NCBI RefSeq assembly: GCF_900141635.1
Contig: NZ_FSRH01000008.1
Span: 80,632 to 144,631, forward strand
DNA: 64,000 nucleotides
Direction of reading: 5' to 3'
From: Peptoclostridium litorale DSM 5388
Lineage (GTDB): Bacteria; Bacillota; Clostridia; Peptostreptococcales; Peptostreptococcaceae
Under the pieces are notes generated by a model. The model ran no database searches, was not told the DNA's origin, and saw only the letters and a list, made by a program, of their open reading frames with translations. Both the position numbers and the translations under genes were made by a program. Each line of letters starts with the position of its first letter. The stretch's first letter is position 1. Shown in pieces: positions 17,030 through 26,129 of this stretch.

Positions 17030-17236
17030 GTGATTCATTTGGAAAATATTAAAGCTTGTTTTAATAGGGATGATAAAAAATCGCACAGATGTGAATTTGA
17101 CGGGATGGAAGGCCTCGGAGCGAAAGATATCGCAGCACTTGTGGCGGCCTCGTTTTCGGTGATAGCGCCGTTTATGCTGTGCTGCATGCTTGCCGCAGGA
17201 ACGGTGTTAATGCTTATGAGCTTCTTGGTTTTATAG
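17030..17236 (+). CDS. Small single-span membrane protein inside the opp operon
   Basis: A 68-residue ORF between the permease and ATPase genes, 22 bases after one and 35 before the next. Its first half is charged and its second half is one long hydrophobic stretch (about residues 33-68, LVAASFSVIAPFMLCCMLAAG). I recognise no family. The ribosome site is weak and the start codon (GTG at 17030, or TTG downstream) is uncertain. Codon use resembles its neighbours, which favours a real gene, possibly an accessory subunit of the transporter. Confidence 0.45.
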   Translation: MIHLENIKACFNRDDKKSHRCEFDGMEGLGAKDIAALVAASFSVIAPFMLCCMLAAGTVLMLMSFLVL

Positions 17237-17271
17237 GTTAAGGGCAAAGGTGCTGTAAAGGAGCTGAGATT

Positions 17272-18261
17272 ATGGAAAAGCTTTTAGACGTTAAGGATTT
17301 GAGGACATATTTTTATACAAGTGAAGGAAAAGTTCCGGCTGTGGACGGTGTGAGCTTTAGCGTTGGAAAAGGCGAGACAGTCGCAATAGTCGGGGAGTCG
17401 GGAAGCGGAAAGAGTATAACGGCTCTTAGCATACTTGGCTGCGTGCCGTCACCTCCAGGCAGAATAGAGTCGGGGGAGATAGTTTTCGAAGGTAAAAACC
17501 TTCTTGAAAAGTCTAAAAAGGACATGAGAAAGATAAGGGGAAACGAAATATCAATGATATTCCAAGAGCCCATGACCTCACTGAATCCCGTGTATACTGT
17601 GGGAAGGCAGCTCAGCGAGGTGTTCGAGATACATCACGGAATGAATAGAAAAGAGGGGTTTAAAAAGGCAGAAGAGCTTCTCGAAATGGTAGGAATCCCT
17701 TCACCGCAGGAAAGAGTGAAGCAGTACCCCCATCAGATGTCGGGAGGAATGAGGCAGAGGGTCATGATAGCGATGGCGCTTGCATGCAATCCAAAGCTGA
17801 TAATAGCTGACGAGCCCACGACGGCGCTTGACGTCACAATACAGGCCCAGATACTGGAGCTTATGAAGGACATGAAAAGGGAGACTAAAGCGTCAATACT
17901 CATTATAACGCACGATCTTGGAGTGGTGGCTGAAATGGCTGAAAGGGTCATAGTAATGTATGCCGGAAAGGTTATAGAGTCTGCCACGGTAAGGGAGATA
18001 TTCAAAAATCCAAAGCACCCTTACACAATGGGGCTGCTTTCTTCAATGCCTTCCATGGATGCAAAGAGAGAACGGCTTACTACAATAGAAGGCTCGGTTC
18101 CAAGGCCCACTGAGTTTCCAAAGGGCTGCAGGTTCAATCCGAGATGCAATTTTGCAAGGGAAGTGTGCCAAAATTATGAGCCTCCTTTAAGGGATGCCGG
18201 CGAAAGGTGCATTAGCTGCTGGATGGGAACACAGGAGTATCTGGAAGAGGTGACAGCTTAA
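17272..18261 (+). CDS. Oligopeptide ABC transporter ATPase (OppD/DppD type)
   Basis: A 329-residue ABC ATPase. Walker A is GESGSGKS (about residues 42-49), the Q loop is FQEPMTSLNP, the signature is MSGGMRQR and Walker B is LIIADEPTTALDV. The C-terminal oligopeptide/dipeptide domain has the cysteine cluster GCRFNPRCNFAREVC with a later C, seen in OppD/DppD proteins that bind a 4Fe-4S cluster or zinc. It forms the heterodimeric motor with the next protein, whose ATG overlaps this gene's stop region. AAAGGAGCTGAGATT precedes the ATG. Confidence 0.9.
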   Translation: MEKLLDVKDLRTYFYTSEGKVPAVDGVSFSVGKGETVAIVGESGSGKSITALSILGCVPSPPGRIESGEIVFEGKNLLEKSKKDMRKIRGNEISMIFQEPMTSLNPVYTVGRQLSEVFEIHHGMNRKEGFKKAEELLEMVGIPSPQERVKQYPHQMSGGMRQRVMIAMALACNPKLIIADEPTTALDVTIQAQILELMKDMKRETKASILIITHDLGVVAEMAERVIVMYAGKVIESATVREIFKNPKHPYTMGLLSSMPSMDAKRERLTTIEGSVPRPTEFPKGCRFNPRCNFAREVCQNYEPPLRDAGERCISCWMGTQEYLEEVTA

Positions 18262-19250
18262 TGAGTTTTGTTGAAGGAAATGAAGCCCTCATAAGGGTGG
18301 AAGAGATATATAAGCATTTTTCTGCTTCAGAAGGCTTTTTTTTCAAGGATGAAAAGAAGGTTAAGGCTGTTGACGGAGTGAGCTTTGACGTCAAAAAAGG
18401 GGAGGCCCTTGGAATAGTGGGCGAGTCGGGATGCGGCAAGTCCACCCTGGGAAGGGTCCTTTTAAGGCTTCTAGAGGCCGACGGAGGAAAGGTGATTTTT
18501 AAGGGGGAGGACATGCTGTCTCTTTCTGATTCTGAGATGAGAAAGAGGAGAAAGGACATGCAGATAGTGTTTCAGGACCCATTTGCATCGCTCAATCCGA
18601 GAATGAAAGTGGGGGAGCTCATAGCCGAGCCCTTAAAGATTCATGGGGTAAAGGATGCAAATGAGGTAAACAGAAGGGTTCTTGAAATAACAAAGCTTGT
18701 GGGGCTCAATGATTACCACCTTAAAAAATACCCCCATGAGTTTTCAGGCGGGCAGAGGCAGAGGATATGCATAGCCAGGGCCCTGATACTGAGGCCTGAG
18801 TTCGTAATATGCGACGAGGCAGTTTCGGCGCTTGACGTTTCGATACAAAGCCAGATAATAAATCTTTTAAAGGATCTCAAGGACGAGCTGGGCCTGACAT
18901 ACATGTTCATATCGCACGACCTTTCTGTTGTAAGACACATAAGCGACAGGGTCGGGGTGATGTATCTGGGAAAGATGGTAGAGCTGGCACCGGCCGAGAG
19001 CCTATTCGAAAATCCGAGACACCCTTACACCAAGGCGCTTATTTCGGCAATACCCGTTCCGGACCCGGATGTCAAAAAGGATAGGATAATACTAAAAGGA
19101 GATGTCCCAAACCCTATGGACATTCCAAAGGGTTGCAGCTTCCACACTAGATGCCATTACGCAAATGACATATGCAAAAGGGAAGAGCCGGGGCTTGAAG
19201 AGGGAGCAGGTGGGCATTTCACGGCATGCCATTTCTCGGGAAATTTTTAA
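18261..19250 (+). CDS. Oligopeptide ABC transporter ATPase (OppF/DppF type)
   Basis: A 329-residue ABC ATPase, partner of the previous one. Walker A is GESGCGKS (about residues 54-61), the Q loop FQDPFASLNPRM is the OppF-type version, the signature is FSGGQRQR and Walker B is FVICDEAVSALDV. The C-terminal extension again carries a cysteine cluster (GCSFHTRCHYANDIC). It overlaps the upstream gene by one base (TAATG), indicating translational coupling. The binding-protein gene follows after about 115 bases. Confidence 0.9.
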   Translation: MSFVEGNEALIRVEEIYKHFSASEGFFFKDEKKVKAVDGVSFDVKKGEALGIVGESGCGKSTLGRVLLRLLEADGGKVIFKGEDMLSLSDSEMRKRRKDMQIVFQDPFASLNPRMKVGELIAEPLKIHGVKDANEVNRRVLEITKLVGLNDYHLKKYPHEFSGGQRQRICIARALILRPEFVICDEAVSALDVSIQSQIINLLKDLKDELGLTYMFISHDLSVVRHISDRVGVMYLGKMVELAPAESLFENPRHPYTKALISAIPVPDPDVKKDRIILKGDVPNPMDIPKGCSFHTRCHYANDICKREEPGLEEGAGGHFTACHFSGNF

Positions 19251-19364
19251 TGAATGCTGCCATGTGCAGCCGCTGAAGAGTTTGAACATCCTGTGCACTT
19301 TTACATACTGCAAACCCCATACTGCACACGGGATTCAAAATATAATATATATTAGGAGGAAAAA

Positions 19365-20990
19365 ATGAAAAAGGCAAACAGGAAAATTAAAGCAATAATA
19401 AGTCTTATACTTGTTACAATGCTAAGCATGATGTTTACGGCTTGCTCTTCTCAGGAAGATGCAAAGCCTCAGGAAAAGGCGGAAGGGGCAGACAGCAAGT
19501 TCGGCGGAACCATAACGGTTGCCCAGAAGATGACTCCGCCTCACCTTGACAGCGACAAGTCTACTGACTGGGCTATATCTTCTATAATGAACCACGTTTA
19601 CGAGGGACTTTTCGAGTTCGATGCTAATTTCGAGCCTCAGCCCCACCTGGCTGCAAGCTATGAGATAACAGACGGCGGAAAGGTTTACGACGTAAAGCTT
19701 AGGGAGGAAGTTCTTTTCCACAACGGAAAGGAAATGACTTCTGAGGACGTAGAGGCCTCATTCAACAGATGGATAAAGAACAACGATGCAGGAAACATGG
19801 TGGCTCCATACTTCGACAAGCTTGAAGTTGTGGGACCGTACGAAGTGAAGTTCATGTTCAAAGAGCCTTACGCTCCATTCATAAGCGTTTTGGGATCCCA
19901 CGTTTCTAACCAAAAGCTTGTCATAAGGCCTAAAGAGCTTGTTGAAAAATTTGGAGACAATATAATGGACGAGCACATAGGAACAGGACCTTACAAATTC
20001 GTAGAGTGGGTTCCAGACCAGCAGGTTGTGCTTGAAAGATTCGATGACTATGTAGCAAGCGAAAAGCCGGCATCGGGACTTGCAGGGGAAAGAATTGCAT
20101 ACGCAGACAAGATAGTTATAAAATCGGTGCCAGAGCAGTCTACAAGACTTGCGGGAGTTCAAACTGGTGAGTTCCAGTTCGCGGAGGAGATACCTCAGGA
20201 CCAGTACGAAATAGTTGAAAGCGATCCAAACGCTGAGCCTGTAATAGTAACTCCAGACGGAATGGAAATGGTTATAATAAACTGCGGAGCGGCGCCTTTC
20301 AACAACATAAATGCAAGAAGAGCGCTTGCGTCGGCCATAGACATGGAAGAGCTTGGAAGGATGATGATAGGAAACGAGAACTTCTGGAATGTAGACGGAT
20401 GCATATATCCTAAGGGAACAGTATGGTATCAGGAAAACTCTGGAAAAGGAGTTTACAACAACTACGATCCGGCAAAAGCGAAAGAGCTTCTTAAGGAGGC
20501 CGGATACGACGGAACTCCTATAGTAATAGTGAGCGGACAGGACGACAAGGTTGAAAAGCAGGGAGCAATAGCGCTTAAGGGAATGCTTGAAAAGGCAGGA
20601 TTCAACGTTGAGCTTCAGCTTTTCGACAGGCCTACAGTTGTTGAAAAGCGTTCCAAGAAAGAGGGATGGAACCTTCACCTTTCATACTTCTACATGGCAT
20701 GCCCGGATCCACAGGTTGAAGGAGCATGGACTGGAACTAACGCCTGGATTTCAAACTGGGACGACGAAGATTCTCGTGCAATGGATGAGATATTCGCAAG
20801 AATGATGAAAGAGACAGACAAAGACAAGAGATTCGAAATAGTTAAGGAGTTCTACGATAAGACTTGGGAGACTCTTCCTTATATAAAAACTGTAGAGTAC
20901 AGCAGAATGCACATATCAAACAGTGAGCTCAAGGGATACGCAAACTCTTGCCAGCCGTTCTTCTGGAACACATGGATTGAAGAGGAATAA
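19365..20990 (+). CDS. Peptide-binding lipoprotein (OppA/DppA, SBP family 5)
   Basis: A 541-residue extracellular solute-binding protein. The lipoprotein signal ends at a lipobox-like MFTAC (C26), anchoring it to the outer face of the membrane. The family-5 core follows, with VYEGLFEFD (about residues 77-85), VKFMFKEPYAPF and the C-terminal AWISNWDDEDSRAMDE region. TAGGAGG precedes the ATG. Its codon use is more biased towards optimal codons than that of the permeases, consistent with high expression. It delivers peptide or a related ligand to the permeases upstream; the ligand cannot be told. Confidence 0.9.
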   Translation: MKKANRKIKAIISLILVTMLSMMFTACSSQEDAKPQEKAEGADSKFGGTITVAQKMTPPHLDSDKSTDWAISSIMNHVYEGLFEFDANFEPQPHLAASYEITDGGKVYDVKLREEVLFHNGKEMTSEDVEASFNRWIKNNDAGNMVAPYFDKLEVVGPYEVKFMFKEPYAPFISVLGSHVSNQKLVIRPKELVEKFGDNIMDEHIGTGPYKFVEWVPDQQVVLERFDDYVASEKPASGLAGERIAYADKIVIKSVPEQSTRLAGVQTGEFQFAEEIPQDQYEIVESDPNAEPVIVTPDGMEMVIINCGAAPFNNINARRALASAIDMEELGRMMIGNENFWNVDGCIYPKGTVWYQENSGKGVYNNYDPAKAKELLKEAGYDGTPIVIVSGQDDKVEKQGAIALKGMLEKAGFNVELQLFDRPTVVEKRSKKEGWNLHLSYFYMACPDPQVEGAWTGTNAWISNWDDEDSRAMDEIFARMMKETDKDKRFEIVKEFYDKTWETLPYIKTVEYSRMHISNSELKGYANSCQPFFWNTWIEEE

Positions 20991-21018
20991 CACTGACTGG
21001 CATACGAGATAATACTAT

Positions 21019-21051
21019 AAGGGGGAATCGCTTTTACACGGCGGTTCCCTT
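21019..21051 (+). terminator. Imperfect terminator after the binding protein
   Basis: AAGGGGGAATCGC pairs imperfectly with GCGGTTCCCTT across a short loop, with only a weak T tract after it. It may reduce, not stop, transcription into the DUF169 gene. Confidence 0.5.
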
Positions 21052-21164
21052 AAAATCTGTTTAAATTGCACATGATAGGTGTGTGAAGTGTTAGCCGAAT
21101 GACTCATACCATGCACATGCTTTTTGTGAATTTATATAGCCATTTTAAAAGGGGGATTTATATT

Positions 21165-21986
21165 ATGGAAAGGGAAAAATACATAGAGGCTGTCAAAAGG
21201 GCGAACTGTGTTTTGGACCTCAAAAGAAGAATAGTGGGAGTCAGATTTCTTTTTTCAAAAGAGGAATTCGAGCAGGCGAAAGCTGAGATTCCAAAGGGGA
21301 AAATGCCCTACTGTAAAATGATAAACCGTGTAATGGACGGAGAAGGCATGAAGGTGGATTTTGACAATTTCGGATGCTTTGCCGCGGCCAGAGTGCTTGG
21401 AATAGTGGAATTGGACGACTGGTATGTTTCAGGCCACTACTACGGTAGATGCGGGTTATATCAGGACATGCCCACTGCAAAGGAGGTCACAGGCAATATA
21501 TCAAACTGCAACCACAAGGCATACGGACTTGAAATAATGCCGCTTGAGGAGTTCGAAGACGAGCCCCAAATAGTGATCATAGCTACAAACACATTCAATT
21601 CAATGAGATTCATACAGGGCCATGCATACAAGTACGGCACGCACAGGGGATACAAGTTCATGGCAAACCAGGCAATGTGCGCCGAGTGCACAGCCCACCC
21701 GTACCAGACAAACGATATTAACATATCCCTTCTGTGCGTTGGAACCCGAAAAAGCGGTTTTAACGAAGACGAGCTGGGAATTGGAATACCTCTTACAAAA
21801 TTCGTGGAGATGGTTGACGGGTTGTGTAAGACTGTTACTCCGGCCGAACCGAATAGGACAAAAAAGGTGATAGAGGAAAAGCTGAATGCCAGCGGGATTT
21901 CAGATGTCGAGATAATATACAACAAGAACTACGGCGATGGAATGCACAAGTATGATTTTGCACATTTCAAAAAAAGAGAAGAATAA
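21165..21986 (+). CDS. DUF169 family protein
   Basis: A 273-residue soluble protein matching DUF169: an N-terminal RIVGVRFLFS strand, conserved cysteines in MPYCKMINRV, FGCFAAARVLG and ANQAMCAECTAHPY, and a RFIQGHAYKYG segment. DUF169 proteins occur in anaerobic bacteria and archaea and have no established function known to me; the conserved cysteines suggest a metal or redox role. GGGGGA precedes ATG 21165; the frame from 21099 has no ribosome site. It lies between the peptide transporter and yitT-like genes, 33 bases before the latter. Confidence 0.75.
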   Translation: MEREKYIEAVKRANCVLDLKRRIVGVRFLFSKEEFEQAKAEIPKGKMPYCKMINRVMDGEGMKVDFDNFGCFAAARVLGIVELDDWYVSGHYYGRCGLYQDMPTAKEVTGNISNCNHKAYGLEIMPLEEFEDEPQIVIIATNTFNSMRFIQGHAYKYGTHRGYKFMANQAMCAECTAHPYQTNDINISLLCVGTRKSGFNEDELGIGIPLTKFVEMVDGLCKTVTPAEPNRTKKVIEEKLNASGISDVEIIYNKNYGDGMHKYDFAHFKKREE

Positions 21987-22019
21987 TTAAAAACTTAATA
22001 GGGATAGAGGTATGAAATA

Positions 22020-22892
22020 ATGAAAGACAACATAAAGGAACTCGGGCTACTTGTGCTTTCTGCGTTTTTGCTCGCAGCAGGGGTGTATTATTTCCTGGCG
22101 CCAAACGAGATAGCAGCTGGAGGGACAACCGGAATAGCCATAATAATAACCAACTATTTTCCAAACGCCAACATAGGGATACTCATGATGATAATGGACG
22201 TCATACTGTACAGCGTGGGATTCCTGCTGATAGGTCCTGTGTTTGGAATAAAGACTATGTTTTGCAGTTTCACAACGTCGTTCTTTGTGTTCATTATGCA
22301 AAAATATTTTCCGATATCGACGCCCATCAGCAGCGACATACTCGTGCAGCTGATATTTGGGATATGCATGTGCGGCATTGGAATGGCGATTGCATTTGAC
22401 AGGGAGGCTTCAACAGGGGGCCTAGACATAGCGGTAAAGATAATAAACAAGTTCTTCAAAGTGAAAATGGCTCATGCCGTTTTTATGGTTGACACTTTTA
22501 TAATACTTGGAGCGGTGACGGCATTTGGGATAGAAAAAGGCCTTTATGCGCTGCTTGGGGTGTTCATGCTCTGCGTGACCATAAACATCATAATGGAAAA
22601 GCTCAGGCTGTACCAGCAGGTCATACTCAGCAGCAGCAAAGTAGAAGCGGCGAGGGATTATATAGCAAACGTGCTTGGCGGAAAGGTTTCGATATACTAT
22701 GCCAAGGATGGATGCTCGGACTGTGAAAACGCCATAATAATGGCTGTGCTAAAAAGCAGGGACTTTTTAGAGCTTAAAAACTACATGAGCTCAATAGATC
22801 CGGACTCCTTCATAACAGCCCACAACATAAACGAAGTGTGCGGGAACGCGTATTTGGGAGCTGGAAACATGGGGGAAAGAAAGACTGCGTAA
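22020..22892 (+). CDS. YitT-family membrane protein
   Basis: A 290-residue protein of the YitT family. Five membrane segments lie in the first 190 residues (opening with LGLLVLSAFLLAAGVYYFLAPNEIAAGGTTG, a family hallmark) and a cytoplasmic DUF2179 domain in residues about 200-280. The segment FDREASTGGLDI near residue 123 is also typical. Function of the family is not settled; transport or efflux has been suggested. The gene follows DUF169 closely and is likely in the same transcript. A GGGATAGAGG site precedes the ATG. Confidence 0.85.
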   Translation: MKDNIKELGLLVLSAFLLAAGVYYFLAPNEIAAGGTTGIAIIITNYFPNANIGILMMIMDVILYSVGFLLIGPVFGIKTMFCSFTTSFFVFIMQKYFPISTPISSDILVQLIFGICMCGIGMAIAFDREASTGGLDIAVKIINKFFKVKMAHAVFMVDTFIILGAVTAFGIEKGLYALLGVFMLCVTINIIMEKLRLYQQVILSSSKVEAARDYIANVLGGKVSIYYAKDGCSDCENAIIMAVLKSRDFLELKNYMSSIDPDSFITAHNINEVCGNAYLGAGNMGERKTA

Positions 22893-23053
22893 ATAAAGCC
22901 GAAATCAATACACCATATTATAAAAGCGAAGCGCCTAATAGGTGGCTTCCAGAGGTTATAAGCAAAAAATGAGAATATGCATAATAAATGGTGTATTCTC
23001 CGAAAAGTGGTATAATAAATAGCAATTTCGTGGATTTCAAGCTATGAATTTAG

Positions 23054-23090
23054 AAAATAAAAAAGGACATGAAATTTATATTCATGTCCT
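23054..23090 (-). terminator. Terminator of the first cold-shock gene
   Basis: On the minus strand AGGACATGAA pairs with TTCATGTCCT (23090-23064) and is followed by a T run. The second cold-shock copy has the same structure at 63062-63094. Confidence 0.85.
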
Positions 23091-23107
23091 CGATATGCTA
23101 TACAAGA

Positions 23108-23308
23108 TTATATGCTTACTATATTCTCGGCTTGTGGTCCTTTTGCTCCTTGAGCTACATCAAAAGAAACTCTTTCGCCTTCTTCTAGTGTTTTAAAACC
23201 ATCCTTTTGGATCTGAGAAAAATGTGCGAAAACATCTACGCCATCTTCTCCAGTTATAAATCCAAATCCCTTATCTGCATTAAACCATTTCACTGTACCG
23301 TTATTCAT
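23108..23308 (-). CDS. Cold-shock protein, copy 1
   Basis: A 66-residue single cold-shock domain with RNP1 KGFGFI and RNP2 VFAHF, the motifs that bind single-stranded RNA and DNA. Such proteins act as RNA chaperones. TTTGGAGG is correctly spaced for the ATG at 23308; the five-residue longer frame is not needed. Upstream lies a long AT-rich leader shared with copy 2 at 63111. The two proteins differ at only two residues (NADKG/NAEKG and GPQ/GLQ), so this is a recent duplication. Confidence 0.92.
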   Translation of the reverse strand: MNNGTVKWFNADKGFGFITGEDGVDVFAHFSQIQKDGFKTLEEGERVSFDVAQGAKGPQAENIVSI

Positions 23309-23480
23309 AATCGATACCTCCAAATTTTATTTTTTTCTTAAACCATTTCGTACAAAGTAAATCAAATTAAAAATTTAGAGTTAATACGATTAATACCGAT
23401 ATAATTCTATTTCATTTTTAAATTTAATTATTTCCTACAAACTTTAATTAAGACTTATTAAGAATATCATATTTTGCTGA
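23309..23480 (-). promoter_or_regulatory. Conserved leader of the cold-shock gene
   Basis: The 170 bases upstream of the start codon are nearly identical to those upstream of the second copy (63312-63480), including the ribosome site and TACGAAATGGTTTAAG just before it. Long structured 5' leaders controlling cold-shock mRNA are known in this family, so this is probably an RNA control element plus promoter. Confidence 0.55.
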
Positions 23481-23540
23481 ATGTGGCAAATATTTCTTTT
23501 TGTGAGAAAGTATTTTGATTGTGTCTCTCTTTATTTATAC

Positions 23541-23780
23541 ATGTATATAACCATAATTCATCCATATTCAAATGGAAAGCTTAGAAAAAATATAATAGCA
23601 GATACGGCGATGTATGCAGCAAAGGAGCTTGAAAAAAATACTTACAAGTTCTTTGGATTTGGAATGAAAGAAAAATCACTCAGGAAAATCGATATTGAAA
23701 ACCGTCTGAAATATGCTTTGGAAAATAAAAAATTTATTATACATTATCGCCGAAAATATATATTAAAAGTGGATCAATAA
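23541..23780 (+). pseudogene. GGDEF-to-EAL junction remnant
   Basis: The frame ending at 23780 contains ADTAMYAAKELEKNTYKFF followed by IENRLKYALENKKFIIHY. This is the C-terminal end of a GGDEF (diguanylate cyclase) domain running into the first helix and strand of an EAL (phosphodiesterase) domain. The rest of both domains is absent, the expected YYQPK reads HYRRK, and no ribosome site exists. It is a decayed piece of a cyclic-di-GMP enzyme like the intact one at 44471-45850. Confidence 0.7.
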
Positions 23781-23936
23781 TAGGTTTTTAAGCATTCTAA
23801 GTTGATATTTATCATATCACTTTTCAGAGAATATACCGTTTATGAGTTTATGCTAGGAATAGTTCCAAAAGGGTATAAAACCTATGTAATCAAATAAAAG
23901 CTGTGAGAATGGGGTGGTTGTAAAGGAGGAATTATC

Positions 23937-25097
23937 ATGAGAAAAAAAATCACTGTTTTGATTTCGACCGCGATTGCGCTGGTGCTTATACTATCACTGG
24001 TCGTTTTCGCCGATGAGACATGGACGATACCGCAGGGGCAGGTCGTGGACAGGGATGCCTTTCTTTCGGGGGAACTGGCGCAGAACCTCGGCATTGTCAA
24101 CGGGGATCTTTTCATGGCCGGGAACAGTTTGAGCAATCAGGGGAATGTCACAGGTGATATCCTGATGGCCGGCAATACGTGCAATGTATCTGGAAACGTC
24201 GACGGAGACATAAGGGTTGCCGGAAACGTGCTGACAATCGATGCGAATGTGAAAAAAAATGCGTCGCTCGCGGGAAATAGTATAACGATAGGAAGCGGCG
24301 GCTCCGTTGAAGGCAGCGTGAGCGCTGCCGCATCAAGCATCATTATCAACGGAAAGATCGGTCGCGATCTTAGAGGTGGAGCAGGTTCGATCGCAATTAA
24401 CGGTGAAATTGGGCGCGATGTCGAGATCGAAAGCGGAAGCGTAACTTTCGGGCCTAATGCGAAGGTTGGAGGTAATCTGACGTATACGGCTGAATCGAAG
24501 ATTCAGATTCCTGAAGGTGTCGTTGCGGGAGAGGTTGTTTTTAAAAAGGCAAAACAGCCTGTGAAGCCTCCGAAAGCCGACGACATTAAAAAGGGTATAG
24601 GACCTTTCTCGATAGCCGGAAAGCTTTTCGGATTAGTATCGTACTTTGTGGTGGGTGCGTTGGCTGTGTATCTATTTAAGAAGCCTTTCACCACCGCATC
24701 TGACACGATCAGTCAAAAGCCGTGGGCTTCTCTCGGTATAGGTTTTGTAGGGATTGTCGTTATCCCTGTTGCATTGATATTGGTAATGATAACAGTAATA
24801 GGAATACCGCTTGCGATGATTGTCTGGGCTCTTTATTTCATCGCACTTTATATCGCAAGGCTGCCTGTTGCGCTATGGCTTGGAAATAAGATTTTAAAAT
24901 CTGACGAACGCACGATCATTCAAATGCTTCTTGGGTTGTTGATTCTTGGGTTGCTTGCGCTGATTCCTTATGCAGGAGGCTGGATTTCATTTGTAGTTAC
25001 TTTGTTTGGACTTGGAAGCATAATGATATGGCTGAACAAAAATATAGGGAAGCAGAAGGAACCGGTTGAATTTGAACCTGGAAACGATTTGGAATAA
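23937..25097 (+). CDS. Secreted bactofilin-like repeat membrane protein
   Basis: A 386-residue protein. After a signal peptide (residues 1-25), residues about 45-185 form short repeats of the type xxGxVxGDxxxAGNxxxxxG, a right-handed beta-helix of polymer-forming cytoskeletal (bactofilin-like) type. Residues about 215-365 have four hydrophobic segments (FGLVSYFVVGALAVYL, then GIGFVGIVVIPVALILVMI and two more), then an acidic tail. The beta-helix is predicted outside the membrane. Such proteins are common in Firmicutes; a role in envelope organisation is an inference. AAAGGAGG precedes the ATG. Confidence 0.75.
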   Translation: MRKKITVLISTAIALVLILSLVVFADETWTIPQGQVVDRDAFLSGELAQNLGIVNGDLFMAGNSLSNQGNVTGDILMAGNTCNVSGNVDGDIRVAGNVLTIDANVKKNASLAGNSITIGSGGSVEGSVSAAASSIIINGKIGRDLRGGAGSIAINGEIGRDVEIESGSVTFGPNAKVGGNLTYTAESKIQIPEGVVAGEVVFKKAKQPVKPPKADDIKKGIGPFSIAGKLFGLVSYFVVGALAVYLFKKPFTTASDTISQKPWASLGIGFVGIVVIPVALILVMITVIGIPLAMIVWALYFIALYIARLPVALWLGNKILKSDERTIIQMLLGLLILGLLALIPYAGGWISFVVTLFGLGSIMIWLNKNIGKQKEPVEFEPGNDLE

Positions 25098-25144
25098 AAT
25101 CTGCTTTTGGAAATTGTTTGGATGAAAGTTTCTTATTTGTAAGG

Positions 25145-25192
25145 CTAACCCATTTTAGAAATTGACATGTTCTAAAATGGGTTAGTATTTTT
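25145..25192 (+). terminator. Strong terminator after the bactofilin-like gene
   Basis: CTAACCCATTTTAGAA (25145-25160) and its exact complement (25170-25185) form a 16-bp stem, followed by TATTTTTC. It also lies just past the end of the minus-strand transporter gene and may serve both. Confidence 0.9.
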
Positions 25193-25198
25193 CACAAG

Positions 25199-25750
25199 CT
25201 ATTCGGGCAATAAGAACTTAATGTATTGTACCAGGACATACAAAACGATCACAATAGAAAGTATTTCTTCAAATACTACTATATATTTTAAGGAGTTTAA
25301 TGCGTAGCCGCTGCTTTGTAAAAATGCACCTGTTTTTTTCATGGCGATAGCGCTTATTACAAAAGGGAATGTAAAAGCCGAGTAGCTTGGATAAAAGTTT
25401 AGTTTTAACATTTTAGGCAAATATAAAATCACAGAAAATGTCATTACCAATGAAAGAACTGTCAAAAAGCCCATCATAATAATGCTCTTATCTTGGAAAG
25501 AACTCATATATCCGGCCAAGCACAGGCTTGCAGGTGCTGCAAATATTGCGTTTGTAGGCAATACTGGCTCGGGAATTCCTTTGACATATAAAACCCTGTA
25601 TATTACAACAGGAAGCAGTGTCAAATAAAAAGCCACTCCAAAGACATTTTTATATATGGCTCCGTAAGGCATCATCAAATTTCCGGACGCAGCCAGTGCT
25701 AGCATTAATCCTGATGCAGGTATCGGCAGTTTTGCCGCTATATTTTTCAT
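25199..25750 (-). CDS. TDT/SLAC1-type transporter with internal deletion
   Basis: A 183-residue membrane protein resembling the tellurite-resistance/dicarboxylate (TDT, TehA/SLAC1) transporters. The opening PIPASGLMLALAASGNLMMPYG matches the N-terminus of the family, but the sequence then jumps to the second half of the transporter. Family members have about 300-330 residues and ten helices; here about 110-130 residues are missing near residue 40. The frame stays open, so a product may be made, but it is probably non-functional. A GGAG site precedes ATG 25750. It follows an equally decayed C-GCAxxG-C-C remnant. Confidence 0.65.
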   Translation of the reverse strand: MKNIAAKLPIPASGLMLALAASGNLMMPYGAIYKNVFGVAFYLTLLPVVIYRVLYVKGIPEPVLPTNAIFAAPASLCLAGYMSSFQDKSIIMMGFLTVLSLVMTFSVILYLPKMLKLNFYPSYSAFTFPFVISAIAMKKTGAFLQSSGYALNSLKYIVVFEEILSIVIVLYVLVQYIKFLLPE

Positions 25751-25773
25751 TTTCAAATCTCCATTAGCACATA

Positions 25774-25989
25774 TTATATGTTTGATTCACTGGCTGATAC
25801 TACGCCGTCTTCAATAAGCTTGTCAGCCACCCAGGCAGCAACCAACCCAGTTATAGTAATGCAGTGCTGCCTTCTTTCCTCTGAAGCAAATTCATAATTT
25901 CTGGTGATTACTCTGCAGCAAGTGCTCTTGTAATTTTCTTTTATATAATCGTGCAGTTCATTTTTATTTGAAGCACTCCTTTTGTAGTA
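25774..25989 (-). pseudogene. C-GCAxxG-C-C redox protein C-terminal remnant
   Basis: On the minus strand an open frame ending at 25774 reads NELHDYIKENYKSTCCRVITRN, and later EERRQHCITITGLVAAWVADKL. This is the C-terminal half of a C_GCAxxG_C_C family protein, including its STCCR and RQHC cysteines. The N-terminal half with the GCAxxG motif is absent and there is no start codon in good context. The rest of 25751-26129 holds no other gene. Confidence 0.65.
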
Positions 25990-26129
25990 TAAAATTTATC
26001 TATGGATATTCGAATTTGTATAGATATTTTTAGGAGCTAGCTAGCTTCTGTAGTTAGTATAATAGAGATGTTAAGGCAGTTCAATAAGAGAAGATACGAT
26101 GTGTACTAACACAGATTGGAGAATAAGGT

